Assembly (NCBI GenBank): GCA_903884425.1 | Contig: CAISEP010000002.1 | Location: 124,001-188,000 of the forward strand | Direction: 5' to 3' | From: an uncultured Caulobacterales bacterium | GTDB lineage: Bacteria; Pseudomonadota; Alphaproteobacteria; Caulobacterales; Caulobacteraceae | DNA: 64,000 nucleotides | Shown: in pieces, positions 34,905-46,751 of the stretch | Layout: the number at the start of each line of letters is the position of its first letter | How positions within the stretch are numbered: position 1 is the stretch's first letter | Notes under the pieces: generated by a model | Told to the model about the DNA's origin: nothing | Database searches by the model: none | What the model saw: only the letters and a program-made list of their open reading frames with translations | Position numbers and translations under genes: made by a program

Positions 34905-35896
34905 TCGGCCGAGGCGGCCTCATGCACCCCGCGGGCAATGGCGCGGGCCAGGGTGTCGGCCGCTGCCGCCCCGATATAGGCCACACGCCTTGGGCGCTCC
35001 GGTCCGTCCGGCAGGGCCGGGCCATGGGCCACGCAGAAGACGATGTCCCCGTCGTACGGGGTGTGCGCCGGCCGGATCGCCCGGGCGAGGCCGTCCTGCG
35101 CCATCATCGCCACCCGCTTGCACTCGGCACGGGTCAACTCGGCGCTGACGGCGATGACGCAGAGCGTGGTGGCCGCCCCCGGCTGAAGGTCCGCCGCCGA
35201 CAGGCGACCGTGAACGGGAAAGGGCGCTTCGGGCCCGGCCGCCGGACCGGGGGCGAACCCGCCGAACTCGCCCTCGATCTCGAAGGGCTGGGCGTAGAAG
35301 GTCCGGCCGTCCGCGGCGAGGACGGACCCCACCGGATTGACCGCTGCCAGCGCTCCCACCACCAGGCCGGGGGCGAGGTCGAGGGATGCGGACCCCAGGC
35401 CCCCGGGGCGCGACCCGGCCCGGGCCCCGCGACCGGCCCCCACGGCCCCGAGGGGAAAGTTGCCCTCCGCCGCCTCGGCCACGGCGCGCGCCCCCAGCGC
35501 CCGATAGGGAGGCTCCGTCCCCCAGGCCTTGTCACCCCCGTTGCCGAGATCGAACAGGCAGGCCGACGGGACGATTGGCACCGCCGGGGCCCCGGGGGCG
35601 ACCTGCAGCCCCTCCCCCTGCGCCGAGAGCACGGCCGTCACCCCGTCGGCGGCGGCCAGACCGAAGACGGAGCCGCCGGACAGGCAGACGGCATGGGCCC
35701 GGCCGACCAGGTTCTCCAGCCCCAGCACGTCGATCTCCCGCGTGGCGGGGCCGCCGCCGCGCACATCCGCCGCCGCCGTCCAGCCGCCGGGACACAGGAC
35801 CACCGTCACCCCCGACCGCACCGCCTCGTCCGTGGCCTGGCCCACACGCAGGCCGGGCACGTCGGTGATCCGGTTCAAGGGGCCTGGGCGCAGCAT
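34901..35896 (-). CDS. P1/S58-family peptidase (DmpA/BapA-type aminopeptidase)
   Basis: A 331-residue member of the P1 (DmpA) family, N-terminal nucleophile-like enzymes that cleave themselves and then release D-Ala or beta-amino N-terminal residues. The N-terminal NRITDVPGLRVGQATDEAVRSGVTVV and VCLSGGSVFGLAAADGV are typical. The expected autocleavage site is at the Gly-Ala-Ala-Thr-Thr-Leu region near residue 247, where many relatives have NTT. It is convergent with panC and could supply beta-alanine from beta-alanyl peptides, but specificity is inferred from neighbours only. Confidence 0.85.
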   Translation of the reverse strand: MLRPGPLNRITDVPGLRVGQATDEAVRSGVTVVLCPGGWTAAADVRGGGPATREIDVLGLENLVGRAHAVCLSGGSVFGLAAADGVTAVLSAQGEGLQVAPGAPAVPIVPSACLFDLGNGGDKAWGTEPPYRALGARAVAEAAEGNFPLGAVGAGRGARAGSRPGGLGSASLDLAPGLVVGALAAVNPVGSVLAADGRTFYAQPFEIEGEFGGFAPGPAAGPEAPFPVHGRLSAADLQPGAATTLCVIAVSAELTRAECKRVAMMAQDGLARAIRPAHTPYDGDIVFCVAHGPALPDGPERPRRVAYIGAAAADTLARAIARGVHEAASAD

Positions 35897-36053
35897 GTGG
35901 GGGTCCTCGCGGCGCAGCCGACGGGGCTGGGTCGCTGACAGCCTTACCGCCGCCCTCGCACCGGGCGCAACGCTGCCGTTTCCGGGCCCTGTTCAATCGG
36001 GCCGATTGGCGCTTTGATGCGACCTGACCCGCACAGCCGACCGGAGACCCGCC

Positions 36054-36464
36054 ATGAGCGCCGCCGCCCCCGAAACGATCCAGCGCTGGCACGCCTACAT
36101 GCAGGCCGACGATCCGGCCCTGCTGGACGCGCTTCTGAGCGAGGAGGCCGTCTTCGAATCCCCTGTGGTCCACACGCCCCAGGCAGGCAAGGGCAAGACC
36201 ATGGCCTATCTGCGGGCCGCCGCCGTGGTGCTGGGCAATCCGAGCTTCCGCTATCTGAACGAATGGTATGCCGACCGCTCCGCCATCCTCGAATTCGCCT
36301 GCGAGATCGACGGCATCCAGATCAACGGCATCGACATGATCAGCTGGGGCGAGGACGGCCGCATCACCCACTTCAAGGTCATGGTCCGGCCGCTGAAGGC
36401 CATGAACAAGCTGCACCAGATGATGGGGGAGCGGCTGGCCGCCATGGCCGCCGCGGCCGGCTAG
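36054..36464 (+). CDS. SnoaL/NTF2-like protein
   Basis: A 136-residue protein with the cone-shaped NTF2-like fold: WHAYMQADDPALLDALLSEEAVFESPVVHTP at the N-terminus, then ILEFACEIDGIQINGIDMISWGEDGRITHFKVMVRP. Such proteins range from isomerases to binding proteins; no function is assigned. It stands alone, convergent with folD with nine bases between stops. Confidence 0.85.
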   Translation: MSAAAPETIQRWHAYMQADDPALLDALLSEEAVFESPVVHTPQAGKGKTMAYLRAAAVVLGNPSFRYLNEWYADRSAILEFACEIDGIQINGIDMISWGEDGRITHFKVMVRPLKAMNKLHQMMGERLAAMAAAAG

Positions 36465-36473
36465 GCGCCGGCG

Positions 36474-37382
36474 CTAGACCAGGGCGGAGAGCCGCACCCC
36501 CCGCTCCGCCGCGCAGGCCTGCACGGCGTTGCGCAGCAGGCAGGCAATGGTCATCGGCCCGATTCCCCCCGGTACCGGGGTGATCTGCGAGGCGATGGGC
36601 GAGACGGCGGCGAAGTCCACGTCCCCCACCAGCCGGGTCTTGCCCGCCGCCGCCTTTTCCGGGTCCTTCGACGGCACCCGGTTCATGCCCACGTCCAGGA
36701 CCACGGCCCCGGGCTTGACCCAGTCCGCCTTCACCATTTCCGGCTGGCCCACCGCCACCACGAGGATGTCCGCCAGCCGGCAGACGGCCGCGAGGTCCCG
36801 GGTGCGGGAATGGGCGACGGTCACGGTGCAGTTGGCCGCCAGCAGCAGCTGGGCCATGGGCTTGCCCATCAGGTTGGAGCGCCCGACCATCACCGCGTGC
36901 CTGCCCGACAGGTCCCCCAGCCGGTCCTTCAGCAGCATCATGCAGCCCACCGGCGTGCACGGCACCATCCCCGGCAGACCCGCCGACAGCCGCCCGGCAT
37001 TGAGGGGGTGCAGCCCGTCCACGTCCTTGGCCGGATCGATGGCGGCGATCACCGCGTCCGCGTCCAGGCCCCGGGGCAGGGGCATCTGCACCAGAATGCC
37101 GTGGATCGAGGCGTCCGCGTTCAGCTGGCCCACCAGCTCCAGCAGTTCGCCCTGGGAGGTGTGGGCCGGCAGGCGGTGGGTGACGGAGTGCATGCCCACG
37201 GCATTGGCCTGCTCCCCCTTGTTGCGCACATAGACGGCGCTGGCGGGGTCGTCGCCCACCAGCACCACGGCGAGGCCCGGCGTGATGCCGTAGTCGTCCT
37301 TCAGCTCCGTCACCGCCCGGGCGACCCCGTCGCGGATCCCGTCGGCAAAGGCCTTGCCGTCGATCACGGTGGCTTGGGTCAT
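36474..37382 (-). CDS. folD: Bifunctional methylenetetrahydrofolate dehydrogenase/cyclohydrolase FolD
   Basis: A 302-residue FolD that interconverts methylene-, methenyl- and 10-formyl-THF using NADP, feeding purine and other one-carbon reactions. [74 protein letters not shown] and [14 protein letters not shown] are the family signatures. The catalytic lysine is in the YVRNK motif. The start at 37382 removes a non-conserved upstream extension. Confidence 0.97.
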   Translation of the reverse strand: MTQATVIDGKAFADGIRDGVARAVTELKDDYGITPGLAVVLVGDDPASAVYVRNKGEQANAVGMHSVTHRLPAHTSQGELLELVGQLNADASIHGILVQMPLPRGLDADAVIAAIDPAKDVDGLHPLNAGRLSAGLPGMVPCTPVGCMMLLKDRLGDLSGRHAVMVGRSNLMGKPMAQLLLAANCTVTVAHSRTRDLAAVCRLADILVVAVGQPEMVKADWVKPGAVVLDVGMNRVPSKDPEKAAAGKTRLVGDVDFAAVSPIASQITPVPGGIGPMTIACLLRNAVQACAAERGVRLSALV

Positions 37383-37460
37383 GGGGGCTCCTCGGTGGCA
37401 GGGGGAGTCGCGCAGGACACGGGCGCGACGGATGCGATTCTGTGGGCTATATTCGCCCTC

Positions 37461-38726
37461 ATGCAGATCACACAAGCAGATCGTGGCGTTCTCGACGCCG
37501 TTGACGCGGCGGCCGATGGTCTCGTCCGCCGGGCGGTGGACTGGTGCGCCATCAATTCCGGCAGCCGTCACGTGGCGGGCCTCGAAGCCCAGCGCGCGGC
37601 CCTGGAGGCCCCCATGGCCGCCCTGCCCGGCGGGCTGGAGCGGGTGCCCCTAGCCCCCTCCATTGAAATCTCCGCCGATGGCCGGGAACGAGCGCAGGCC
37701 CATCCCGACGCCCTTCGCCTGACCGTGCGCCCCGACGCCCCGGTCCAGGTGGCCCTGACCGGCCACTACGACACCGTCTATCCGGCGGAGACGACCTTCC
37801 GCGAGGTCGTCACCCGGGCGGACGGGGCCCTGCACGGCCCGGGCATCGCCGACATGAAGGGGGGGATCAGCGTGATGCTGGGCGCCCTCGCCGCCTTCGA
37901 GGCCCACCCCCTGGCGAGCCGGGTTGGCTACACCGTGCTTCTGTCTCCGGACGAGGAGATCGGCTCGATTGCCTCGGCCCCGCTGCTGGCCGCACTCGGC
38001 AAGACAGCCATGCTGGGCCTGACCTACGAGCCGGCCATGGGTGCCGGGGCCCTGGCCGCCGCGCGCAAGGGCTCGGGCAATTTCCACGTGGTGGTGCGGG
38101 GCCGCGCGGCCCATGCGGGGCGGGACTTCGCCGCCGGCCGCAACGCCGTGGCCGCCGCCGCCCGGCTGGCGGCGCGGCTCGACGCCCTGAACGGACAGCG
38201 GGACGGGGTGACCCTGAACCTCGCCCGGATCGACGGGGGCGCGCCCCTGAACATGGTGCCGGACCTGGCCGTGGCCCGCTTCAATGTGCGCATGCCCGAC
38301 GAGGCCGCCCGCGCCTGGATCGCCGACGAGATCGCCCGCGCCGTGGCCGAGACCGAGGCCGACGGCATCACCGCCCACCTGCACGGGGGCTTCACCCGCC
38401 CGCCCAAGCCCTTCACCCCGGTGCAGCAGACCCTGTTCCACAAGGCGCAGGAGGTCGGGGCCCTGATCGGTCAGGCCCTGACCTGGACCCCCTCCGGCGG
38501 GGTTTGCGAGGGCAACAACCTGTTTGCCGCTGGCGTCCCGAACATCGACACCCTGGGCGTCCGCGGCGGCGACATCCATTCGGAGGCGGAGCACGCCTTC
38601 CCCGACAGCTTCGCCGAGCGGGCCCGCCTGTCGGCCCTGATGCTGGTGAAGATCGCCGAGGGGGAGATCGACGCCCCGGCCCTGAAGCGGGTCATGACGG
38701 AGGGACACGTCCATGCTGTGGTCTAG
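37461..38726 (+). CDS. M20-family metallopeptidase/hydrolase
   Basis: A 421-residue dizinc hydrolase of the M20/ArgE group (carboxypeptidase G2-like). TGHYDTVYP holds the first metal histidine and aspartate, [16 protein letters not shown] the bridging aspartate, DEEIGS the catalytic glutamate pair, and [12 protein letters not shown] the last histidine. The dimerisation lid is about residues 205-320. The substrate is unknown. It is divergent from folD (78 bases between starts), and its last codons overlap the start of the following DUF3828-like gene by 14 bases. Confidence 0.88.
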   Translation: MQITQADRGVLDAVDAAADGLVRRAVDWCAINSGSRHVAGLEAQRAALEAPMAALPGGLERVPLAPSIEISADGRERAQAHPDALRLTVRPDAPVQVALTGHYDTVYPAETTFREVVTRADGALHGPGIADMKGGISVMLGALAAFEAHPLASRVGYTVLLSPDEEIGSIASAPLLAALGKTAMLGLTYEPAMGAGALAAARKGSGNFHVVVRGRAAHAGRDFAAGRNAVAAAARLAARLDALNGQRDGVTLNLARIDGGAPLNMVPDLAVARFNVRMPDEAARAWIADEIARAVAETEADGITAHLHGGFTRPPKPFTPVQQTLFHKAQEVGALIGQALTWTPSGGVCEGNNLFAAGVPNIDTLGVRGGDIHSEAEHAFPDSFAERARLSALMLVKIAEGEIDAPALKRVMTEGHVHAVV

Positions 38727-39252
38727 TCTGGCGCTCGCCCTCGCCCTCGCCGTCACCACCCCCGCTCCCGCCCCCGCCCCGCGCCCGGTCTCCGCCCGTC
38801 CCGAGACGGCGCCACCGGCCCCCGTCCGGATGACCCCGGCCCTGGAGAGCGCGCGCCGCTTCGTGCAGGGCCTCTATGCCGGCTACCAGCACGGCGAACC
38901 GGACTATCTGGGCAAGGGCGCGGACAGGGTCTTCTCCGTGCGCCTCCTGGGCCTGATCCGGGCCGACCAGAAGGCCACGCCGGACGGGGACGTGGGGGCG
39001 CTCGACGGGGACCCGATCTGCGACTGCCAGGACCAGCAGATCACCGACGTCGTCGTGGACGTCACCCCCCTGGCCCCGGGCCATGTGCGGGCGCGGGTGC
39101 GCTTCCACAACCTGGGCCAGCCGCACGACATGACCCTGGACCTGGCCATGGGACGGCGGGGCTGGCGGGTGGACGACATCCACACGAAGGACACGCCCAG
39201 CCTGATCCGCTATCTGAGGGACAACCGGGCGCGGCCAAGTCCCCGCCCCTGA
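38713..39252 (+). CDS. Exported DUF3828-like protein
   Basis: A 179-residue protein with a signal peptide (about 1-18) and a Pro/Ala-rich linker to residue 42. The mature region ARRFVQGLYAGYQHGEP, FSVRLLGLIRAD, DGDPICDCQDQQITDVVVDV and WRVDDIHTKDTPSLIRYLRDN fits the DUF3828 pattern (secreted proteins of unknown role, often with this cysteine pair). It overlaps the M20 gene by 14 bases, so it is translated from the same message. Confidence 0.75.
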   Translation: MLWSSLALALALAVTTPAPAPAPRPVSARPETAPPAPVRMTPALESARRFVQGLYAGYQHGEPDYLGKGADRVFSVRLLGLIRADQKATPDGDVGALDGDPICDCQDQQITDVVVDVTPLAPGHVRARVRFHNLGQPHDMTLDLAMGRRGWRVDDIHTKDTPSLIRYLRDNRARPSPRP

Positions 39253-39261
39253 CGCACGGCG

Positions 39262-40233
39262 TCAGGCCGGTCCGGCCGCCACCACCCGCCGCAGGACCGG
39301 CCAGCGCAGCACCAGCTCCGCCAGAGCGAGGCCGGACAGGGTGACGGCCAGCTGGATCAGCAGGTCCGACAGGTGCATCCGCCCGCCCAGATCCTCCACC
39401 CGGAACGGGGTGGAGAACCAGACCAGCATCAGGTTGTTGGCCGCATGCACGCCGATGCCGAACTCCAGCCCTCCCGTGCGCAGGGCGATCAGGCTGAGGC
39501 AGACCCCCGACACGAACAGGGCGAGGTTGCGGCCCGGATCGGGGTCCAGGTGCAGGAGCGAGAAGGCCAGGGCATTGACGCAGACGATCACCGCCAGGTT
39601 GCGGGTGAAGACCGCCGTCTGCTGCATCATCCAGCCCCGGGTGATCACCTCCTCCGCCGTGGCGGCGGCGGTCATGGCCACGAGGGTCAGGGCGAAATAG
39701 ACCAGCCGCACCCCCAGGCTCTCGTCGGTGCGCAGCAGGGGCACGCTCTTGGGAAAGCCGTGGATCGCCCCGTCCACCAGCATGGCGAGCCCGGTGACCG
39801 TGCTGAACAGCACCAGGCCCGCGGCCAGCATCCGCCAGCGGAAATGCTCCGCCGCGCTGAACCAGCTCCGTGCGGGGCGGTGCATCAGATAGAAGCCCAC
39901 CAGCGGCACGGAGACGGCAAAGCCCGCCGGGCCCGCGGCCAGGAGCAGGATGCGCCGCGCCTCCCCGATCAGGCCGATGTCGGGGGCCACCTGCGCCACC
40001 TGCACCCGGCCCAGGGGCGCGGCCCTCAGTCCACGGACGAGTTCAGGGACCTGGTGCGACAACTCGTCGGAAAAGCTCATCACCGTGAAGAAGATCAGGG
40101 CCCCGATGATCAGTCCGCCCCCCAGCCACAGGGCCCCGAAGGCCAGCACGCGCCACGGCTCGCGGTCCCGCGATCCGGCCTGGGCCAGGAAGGGGGGCAC
40201 GGTTGCGAGGTTGGTCCAGTGGTCGGTGTGCAT
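39262..40233 (-). CDS. CPBP-family intramembrane metalloprotease-like protein
   Basis: A 323-residue polytopic membrane protein of the CPBP family, unlike its relative at 766-1671 in overall sequence. The motifs are TAEEVITRGWMM (EExxxR), FSLLHLDPDPGRN and HAANNLMLVWFS. Eight to nine hydrophobic segments are seen. The start is ATG 40233; two upstream in-frame starts add only low-complexity residues. It is divergent from rsmD. Substrate unknown. Confidence 0.82.
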   Translation of the reverse strand: MHTDHWTNLATVPPFLAQAGSRDREPWRVLAFGALWLGGGLIIGALIFFTVMSFSDELSHQVPELVRGLRAAPLGRVQVAQVAPDIGLIGEARRILLLAAGPAGFAVSVPLVGFYLMHRPARSWFSAAEHFRWRMLAAGLVLFSTVTGLAMLVDGAIHGFPKSVPLLRTDESLGVRLVYFALTLVAMTAAATAEEVITRGWMMQQTAVFTRNLAVIVCVNALAFSLLHLDPDPGRNLALFVSGVCLSLIALRTGGLEFGIGVHAANNLMLVWFSTPFRVEDLGGRMHLSDLLIQLAVTLSGLALAELVLRWPVLRRVVAAGPA

Positions 40234-40309
40234 GGTGGGGCTGCGTCTCTGCCACAGCATAGTGTAGGGAACGGCCGGACCAACAGTGAAATGACGGATT
40301 GTGGGCACC

Positions 40310-42899
<2,590 letters not shown>

Positions 42900-42904
42900 G
42901 CCCG

Positions 42905-43603
42905 GTGAGCCGTCAACCCCAGCGTTGGGGCGGCGCGGCCCGACGCGCTCCCGTCTGCGGCCGTCCCGGCGGCCTGCGCCTGGGCCTTGCCCTGGCACCG
43001 GGCATGCGGGTGGGCCTGTTCGGCGGGTCCTTCAATCCGGCGCACGAGGGCCACGCCCATGTGGCGGCCACGGCCATCGAGCGCCTGCGCCTGGACCGGC
43101 TGATCTGGCTTGTCTCACCGCAGAACCCGCTGAAGTCGGCGCACCAGACCGCCCCGCTGGCGGAGCGGATGGCCGGCGTCGCCGCCTTTACCGGCCGTCG
43201 GGAGATCGTCAGCGACCTGGAGACTCGCCTGGGGGTGAGCTACACCATCGACACCGTCCGGGTGCTGAAGGCGCGGTTTCCCGGCGTGAAGTTCGTCTGG
43301 ATCATGGGATCGGACAATCTGGCGGGCTTTCACCGCTGGCGGGGCTGGACGGACCTGCTGCGCACCGTGCCGGTGGCCGTGGTCTCCCGCCCCGGCGCCC
43401 TGCTGCAGAGCCGCCTGGGCCCCGCGGCCCGGCGCTTTCCCCATGCCCGCCTGCCCAGCCGCCAGGGACCGCTGCTGGCCCAGGCGGCGGCCCCCGCCTG
43501 GATGTTCCTGCGCGGCCCCCTGCACAAGGCGTCATCAACGGCGATCCGGGCGCAGAGGTCGATGCAGCCGGGCGCTTCCATGGGCCCGCGCATCGGTCTA
43601 TAG
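42905..43603 (+). CDS. nadD: Nicotinate-nucleotide adenylyltransferase
   Basis: A 232-residue adenylyltransferase making NaAD from NaMN and ATP. VGLFGGSFNPAHEGHAHVA is the nucleotidyltransferase motif with the HxGH-like histidines; FVWIMGSDNLAGFHRW and the C-terminal STAIRAQ (ISSTxIR-like) complete the family pattern. The GTG at 42905 gives an Arg/Pro-rich 33-residue leader; ATG 43004 starts just before the domain and is an equal alternative. It follows obgE, the common order; rsfS and rlmH, which often come next, are 23 kb away. Confidence 0.93.
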   Translation: MSRQPQRWGGAARRAPVCGRPGGLRLGLALAPGMRVGLFGGSFNPAHEGHAHVAATAIERLRLDRLIWLVSPQNPLKSAHQTAPLAERMAGVAAFTGRREIVSDLETRLGVSYTIDTVRVLKARFPGVKFVWIMGSDNLAGFHRWRGWTDLLRTVPVAVVSRPGALLQSRLGPAARRFPHARLPSRQGPLLAQAAAPAWMFLRGPLHKASSTAIRAQRSMQPGASMGPRIGL

Positions 43604-43648
43604 ACCCCGCCAAACCCTGCAGACCCGAACCAGAAGGCCTCTCCGCGC

Positions 43649-44860
43649 ATGTCCAAGATCAAAGTTGCCAATCCCGTCGTCGACATCGACGGCGACGAGA
43701 TGACCCGCATCATCTGGAAGCTGATCAAGGACAAGCTGATCTTCCCGTACCTCGACCTGACCCTCGACTATTACGACCTGGGCGTGGAGCACCGGGATGC
43801 CACGGGCGACCAGGTGACCATCGACTCCGCCCACGCCATCCAGAAGTACGGCGTCGGCGTGAAGTGCGCGACCATCACCCCGGACGAGGCCCGGGTGAAG
43901 GAATTCAACCTGACCAAGATGTGGAAGTCCCCCAACGGGACCATCCGCAACATCCTGGGGGGCGTGATCTTCCGCGAGCCCATCATCTGCAAGAACGTGC
44001 CCCGTCTGGTGCCCGGCTGGACCCAGCCGATCATCGTCGGCCGCCATGCCTTCGGCGACCAGTACAAGGCCACCGACTTCGTCGTGCCCGGCAAGGGCAA
44101 GCTGTCGATCAAGTTCGTCGGCGAGGACGGCCAGGTGATCGAGCACGAGGTGTTCGACTATCCGGGCGGCGGCGTGGCCATGGCCATGTACAACCTGGAC
44201 GACTCGATCCGCGACTTCGCCCGGGCCTCCATGGCCTATGGCCTGGACCGGAAGTATCCGGTGTATCTGTCCACCAAGAACACCATCCTCAAGGCCTATG
44301 ACGGGCGCTTCAAGGACATCTTCCAGGAGATCTTCGAGGCGGAATACGCCGACAAGTTCAAGGAAGCGGGCATCACCTACGAGCACCGTCTGATCGACGA
44401 CATGGTGGCCTCGGCGCTGAAGTGGTCCGGCGGGTTCGTCTGGGCCTGCAAGAACTATGACGGCGACGTGCAGTCGGACACGGTGGCGCAGGGCTATGGC
44501 TCGCTGGGCCTGATGACCTCCGTGCTGCTGACGCCGGACGGCAAGACCATGGAGGCCGAGGCCGCCCACGGCACCGTCACCCGCCACTATCGCCAGCATC
44601 AGCGGGGCGAGCAGACCTCCACCAACTCCGTCGCGTCGATCTTCGCCTGGTCCCGGGGCCTGCTGCACCGGGCCAAGCTGGACGACAATGCCGAGCTGAA
44701 GCGCTTCGCCGAACTGCTGGAGAAGGTCACCGTGGACACGGTGGAAGCCGGCTTCATGACCAAGGACCTGGCCCTGCTGGTGGGCGACCAGCAGAGCTGG
44801 CTGACCACCGAGGGCTTCCTGGACAAGGTCTCGGACAACCTCGACAAGGCCATGGGCTGA
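43649..44860 (+). CDS. icd: NADP-dependent isocitrate dehydrogenase
   Basis: A 403-residue homodimeric NADP isocitrate dehydrogenase of the eukaryote-like subfamily common in alphaproteobacteria; it oxidises isocitrate to 2-oxoglutarate in the TCA cycle. [55 protein letters not shown] and [23 protein letters not shown] are conserved. It begins 45 bases after nadD. A hairpin without a clear T-tract follows the stop. Confidence 0.97.
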   Translation: MSKIKVANPVVDIDGDEMTRIIWKLIKDKLIFPYLDLTLDYYDLGVEHRDATGDQVTIDSAHAIQKYGVGVKCATITPDEARVKEFNLTKMWKSPNGTIRNILGGVIFREPIICKNVPRLVPGWTQPIIVGRHAFGDQYKATDFVVPGKGKLSIKFVGEDGQVIEHEVFDYPGGGVAMAMYNLDDSIRDFARASMAYGLDRKYPVYLSTKNTILKAYDGRFKDIFQEIFEAEYADKFKEAGITYEHRLIDDMVASALKWSGGFVWACKNYDGDVQSDTVAQGYGSLGLMTSVLLTPDGKTMEAEAAHGTVTRHYRQHQRGEQTSTNSVASIFAWSRGLLHRAKLDDNAELKRFAELLEKVTVDTVEAGFMTKDLALLVGDQQSWLTTEGFLDKVSDNLDKAMG

Positions 44861-44890
44861 GCCCAGCGCCCTACCCTCGGCCCCGTCCGC

Positions 44891-44929
44891 GGCGGCGGCG
44901 TCACGACATCATCGCGTGACTCCGTCGCC
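44891..44929. other. Imperfect hairpin downstream of icd
   Basis: Thirteen of fifteen bases pair between 44891-44905 and 44915-44929 (inner GTCACG/CGTGAC). It is positioned to protect or end the icd message, but no T-tract follows on either strand, so intrinsic termination is unproven. Confidence 0.4.
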
Positions 44930-44943
44930 GTGAACGGGCATGG

Positions 44944-44958
44944 TTAACGACAGGTTAA
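44944..44958 (+). promoter_or_regulatory. CtrA-type box upstream of the DUF2939 gene
   Basis: TTAA at 44944-44947 and TTAA at 44955-44958 are spaced by exactly seven bases, a full match to the CtrA consensus TTAA-N7-TTAA(C). They are also part of a perfect inverted repeat TGGTTAAC/GTTAACCA (44941-44948, 44954-44961). The site is 20 bases upstream of the ATG at 44978. Confidence 0.65.
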
Positions 44959-44977
44959 CCAGGGGTGGAACCGAGTC

Positions 44978-45586
44978 ATGCGTCGTATCCTGATCGGGGT
45001 GGCCGCCGTCGCGCTGGTGGTCATCGGCGTCTATCTGGCCGGTCCCTACTATACCCTCTGGCGTCTGGTGCAGGCCGCCCGGTCCCACGACATCAAGGTG
45101 GTCAGCCAGATCGTGGACTTTCCCTCGGTCCGGGCCAGCCTGAAGCCGCAGCTCAGCGCCGCCCTCCAGGCCCAGCTGGAAAAGCAGCGGCCCAAGCCGC
45201 AGAACCTGCTGGAACAGATCGGCGCTGCCATCGCCCCGGTGTTCGTCGGCAATGCCGTGGACACGGTGATCACCCCCGAGGGCGTGGCGGTGATGCTGCG
45301 CACCGGCCATGCCCCTAACCCCACCAGCCCCTTCGCCAAGACCCCTGCCCCGGCCTTCGAGGACAGCGGCGTGGGTGATCCGAAGCTGGTGGACATGGGC
45401 TATAACGGCGTGCTGTTCGACTGGCCGCACAAGCGCTTCTTCGACTTCGACCTGGACCAGTTCCACGCCAGCGTCATCAGCCGCAGCCATCCCGAGGCCC
45501 GGGTGAATGTCGTGCTGCTGCGCCGCGGCATCTTGGAATGGAAGGTGGAGGCCCTGGACATTCCGGCCCTAAGCAGCGGGGCCTGA
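44978..45586 (+). CDS. DUF2939 family membrane-anchored protein
   Basis: A 202-residue protein with one N-terminal membrane anchor (residues 4-24) followed by YYTLWRLVQAARSHDIKVVSQIVDFPSVRASLKPQL, the DUF2939 signature, and a periplasmic C-terminal domain. The function is unknown. The gene is preceded by a perfect CtrA-type site, so it may be expressed at a set stage of the cell cycle. A 14-base direct duplication surrounds its stop codon. Confidence 0.85.
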   Translation: MRRILIGVAAVALVVIGVYLAGPYYTLWRLVQAARSHDIKVVSQIVDFPSVRASLKPQLSAALQAQLEKQRPKPQNLLEQIGAAIAPVFVGNAVDTVITPEGVAVMLRTGHAPNPTSPFAKTPAPAFEDSGVGDPKLVDMGYNGVLFDWPHKRFFDFDLDQFHASVISRSHPEARVNVVLLRRGILEWKVEALDIPALSSGA

Positions 45587-45609
45587 GCAGCGGGGCCTGA
45601 GCCGCCCCG

Positions 45610-46068
45610 TCAGGACCCCGCCGTATTGGCCCAGCACTCCAGCTCCACCGCCGCCCCGCGGGCGAGGCCGTTGGCCCCGAAGGCGCTGCGGGCAGGCAGC
45701 CGGTCCGGCTTGAAATAGGTCACATAGACCTTGTTGAAGTCGCCCCACTGGGACATGTCGGCGATCATCACCGTGCACTTGAACACCGCGGCATAGGACA
45801 GGCCCCGGCGCTTCAGCACGGCCCCGATATTGTCCATCACCTGCCGGGTCTGGGCCTCCAGCCCGCCGGGCACCACATGGTCCTCTCCCGGCGCAGCACC
45901 GATCTGGCCGGAGATGTAGAGCACGCCCCCGACCTCCACCGCATCGGAAAACGGCCGGTGCAGGGCCTGCGTTTCCGGCGAGGTGACATAGGTGGTGGGG
46001 GCCGCCTGCGCCGCCGTCGCCAGTCCGCATCCGGCCAGCATTGCCACCGCACTCTTGATCCTGCCCAT
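45610..46068 (-). CDS. Exported RidA-family protein
   Basis: A 152-residue RidA/YjgF-like protein with a signal peptide (about 1-22, ending ATAAQA), so it should act in the periplasm rather than on cytosolic enamines. GVLYISGQIG, IGAVLKRRGLSYAAVFKCTVMIADM and the C-terminal RSAFGANGLARGAAVELEC keep the trimer-forming core and the conserved arginine. Role in the periplasm is not known. It is convergent with the DUF2939 gene. Confidence 0.87.
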   Translation of the reverse strand: MGRIKSAVAMLAGCGLATAAQAAPTTYVTSPETQALHRPFSDAVEVGGVLYISGQIGAAPGEDHVVPGGLEAQTRQVMDNIGAVLKRRGLSYAAVFKCTVMIADMSQWGDFNKVYVTYFKPDRLPARSAFGANGLARGAAVELECWANTAGS

Positions 46069-46122
46069 GTCGCCCTCCCGTGAACCCTGTCCGGGGAGGG
46101 TGCGGCGGATTGGCCGGTCAGG

Positions 46123-46620
46123 TCAACGGGCGAAGGTCTGCGCGACGATGGTCTCCAGCCCCAAGGCATCCACGGCGTCGAAGGCCCCCGGCGTCTCGGC
46201 GTCCACGTCCAGCACGGCCAGCAGGTCCCCGTCCGGCCCCAGCACGGGGACCACGATCTCGCTGCGGGAGCGGCTGTCGCAGGCGATGTGGCCGGGGAAG
46301 GCGTCCACGTCCTCCACCACCACCGTGCGCCGCTCCCGCGCCGCCGCGCCGCACACGCCCCGGGTAAAGGCGATGCGCAGGCAGCCCAGGGTGCCCTGGT
46401 AGGGGCCGACCACCAGCTCCTCCGTCCGGGTGCGGTCCACCACGTAGAACCCCACCCAGAAGAAGTGCGCGAAGGCCGCCCGCAGCATGGAGGACACCGT
46501 GGCCATCCGCGCGGTCAGGTCCGGCTCGCCGTCCAGCACGGCGGCGATCTCCACCGCCAGGTCGCGATAGCGCCCGGCCTTGTCGGTGGCGAGCTGATCG
46601 GGCTGGAAGGCTTCGGCCAT
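46123..46620 (-). CDS. Free methionine-(R)-sulfoxide reductase (GAF domain)
   Basis: A 165-residue GAF-domain protein of the fRMsr family, which reduces free methionine-R-sulfoxide. The three family cysteines are present in QGTLGCLRI, GVCG and GHIACD, and FWVGFYVV and SEIVVPVLGPDGDLLAVLDVD define the GAF core. It starts at ATG 46620. A FNR-type box lies 53 bases upstream and could serve either this gene or the microprotein gene on the other strand. Confidence 0.88.
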   Translation of the reverse strand: MAEAFQPDQLATDKAGRYRDLAVEIAAVLDGEPDLTARMATVSSMLRAAFAHFFWVGFYVVDRTRTEELVVGPYQGTLGCLRIAFTRGVCGAAARERRTVVVEDVDAFPGHIACDSRSRSEIVVPVLGPDGDLLAVLDVDAETPGAFDAVDALGLETIVAQTFAR

Positions 46621-46672
46621 CGGGGGCTCCTGCAGGGGACTGAGGCCCTCAGATAGGACACCGGCGACCGGT

Positions 46673-46686
46673 TTGACAGGGATCAA
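46673..46686. promoter_or_regulatory. FNR/FixK-type binding site
   Basis: TTGAC-AGGG-ATCAA is an exact match to the palindromic consensus TTGAY-N4-RTCAA of FNR/FixK regulators. It is between divergent genes, 66 bases upstream of the microprotein start at 46752 and 53 bases from the fRMsr start. CAGATT at 46710-46715 would fit a -10 element for the + strand at a class II spacing. Confidence 0.55.
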
Positions 46687-46751
46687 GGTCCCGCCGGGCC
46701 GACCTCGGCAGATTTGCGGCTGCGTCCTGTGATCGGAAAGGGATCCCGACA

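Noticed and set aside
45569-45602. 14-base tandem duplication AGCAGCGGGGCCTG at the DUF2939 stop
   Set aside because: Local slippage that adds a copy after the stop codon; no regulatory sense seen.
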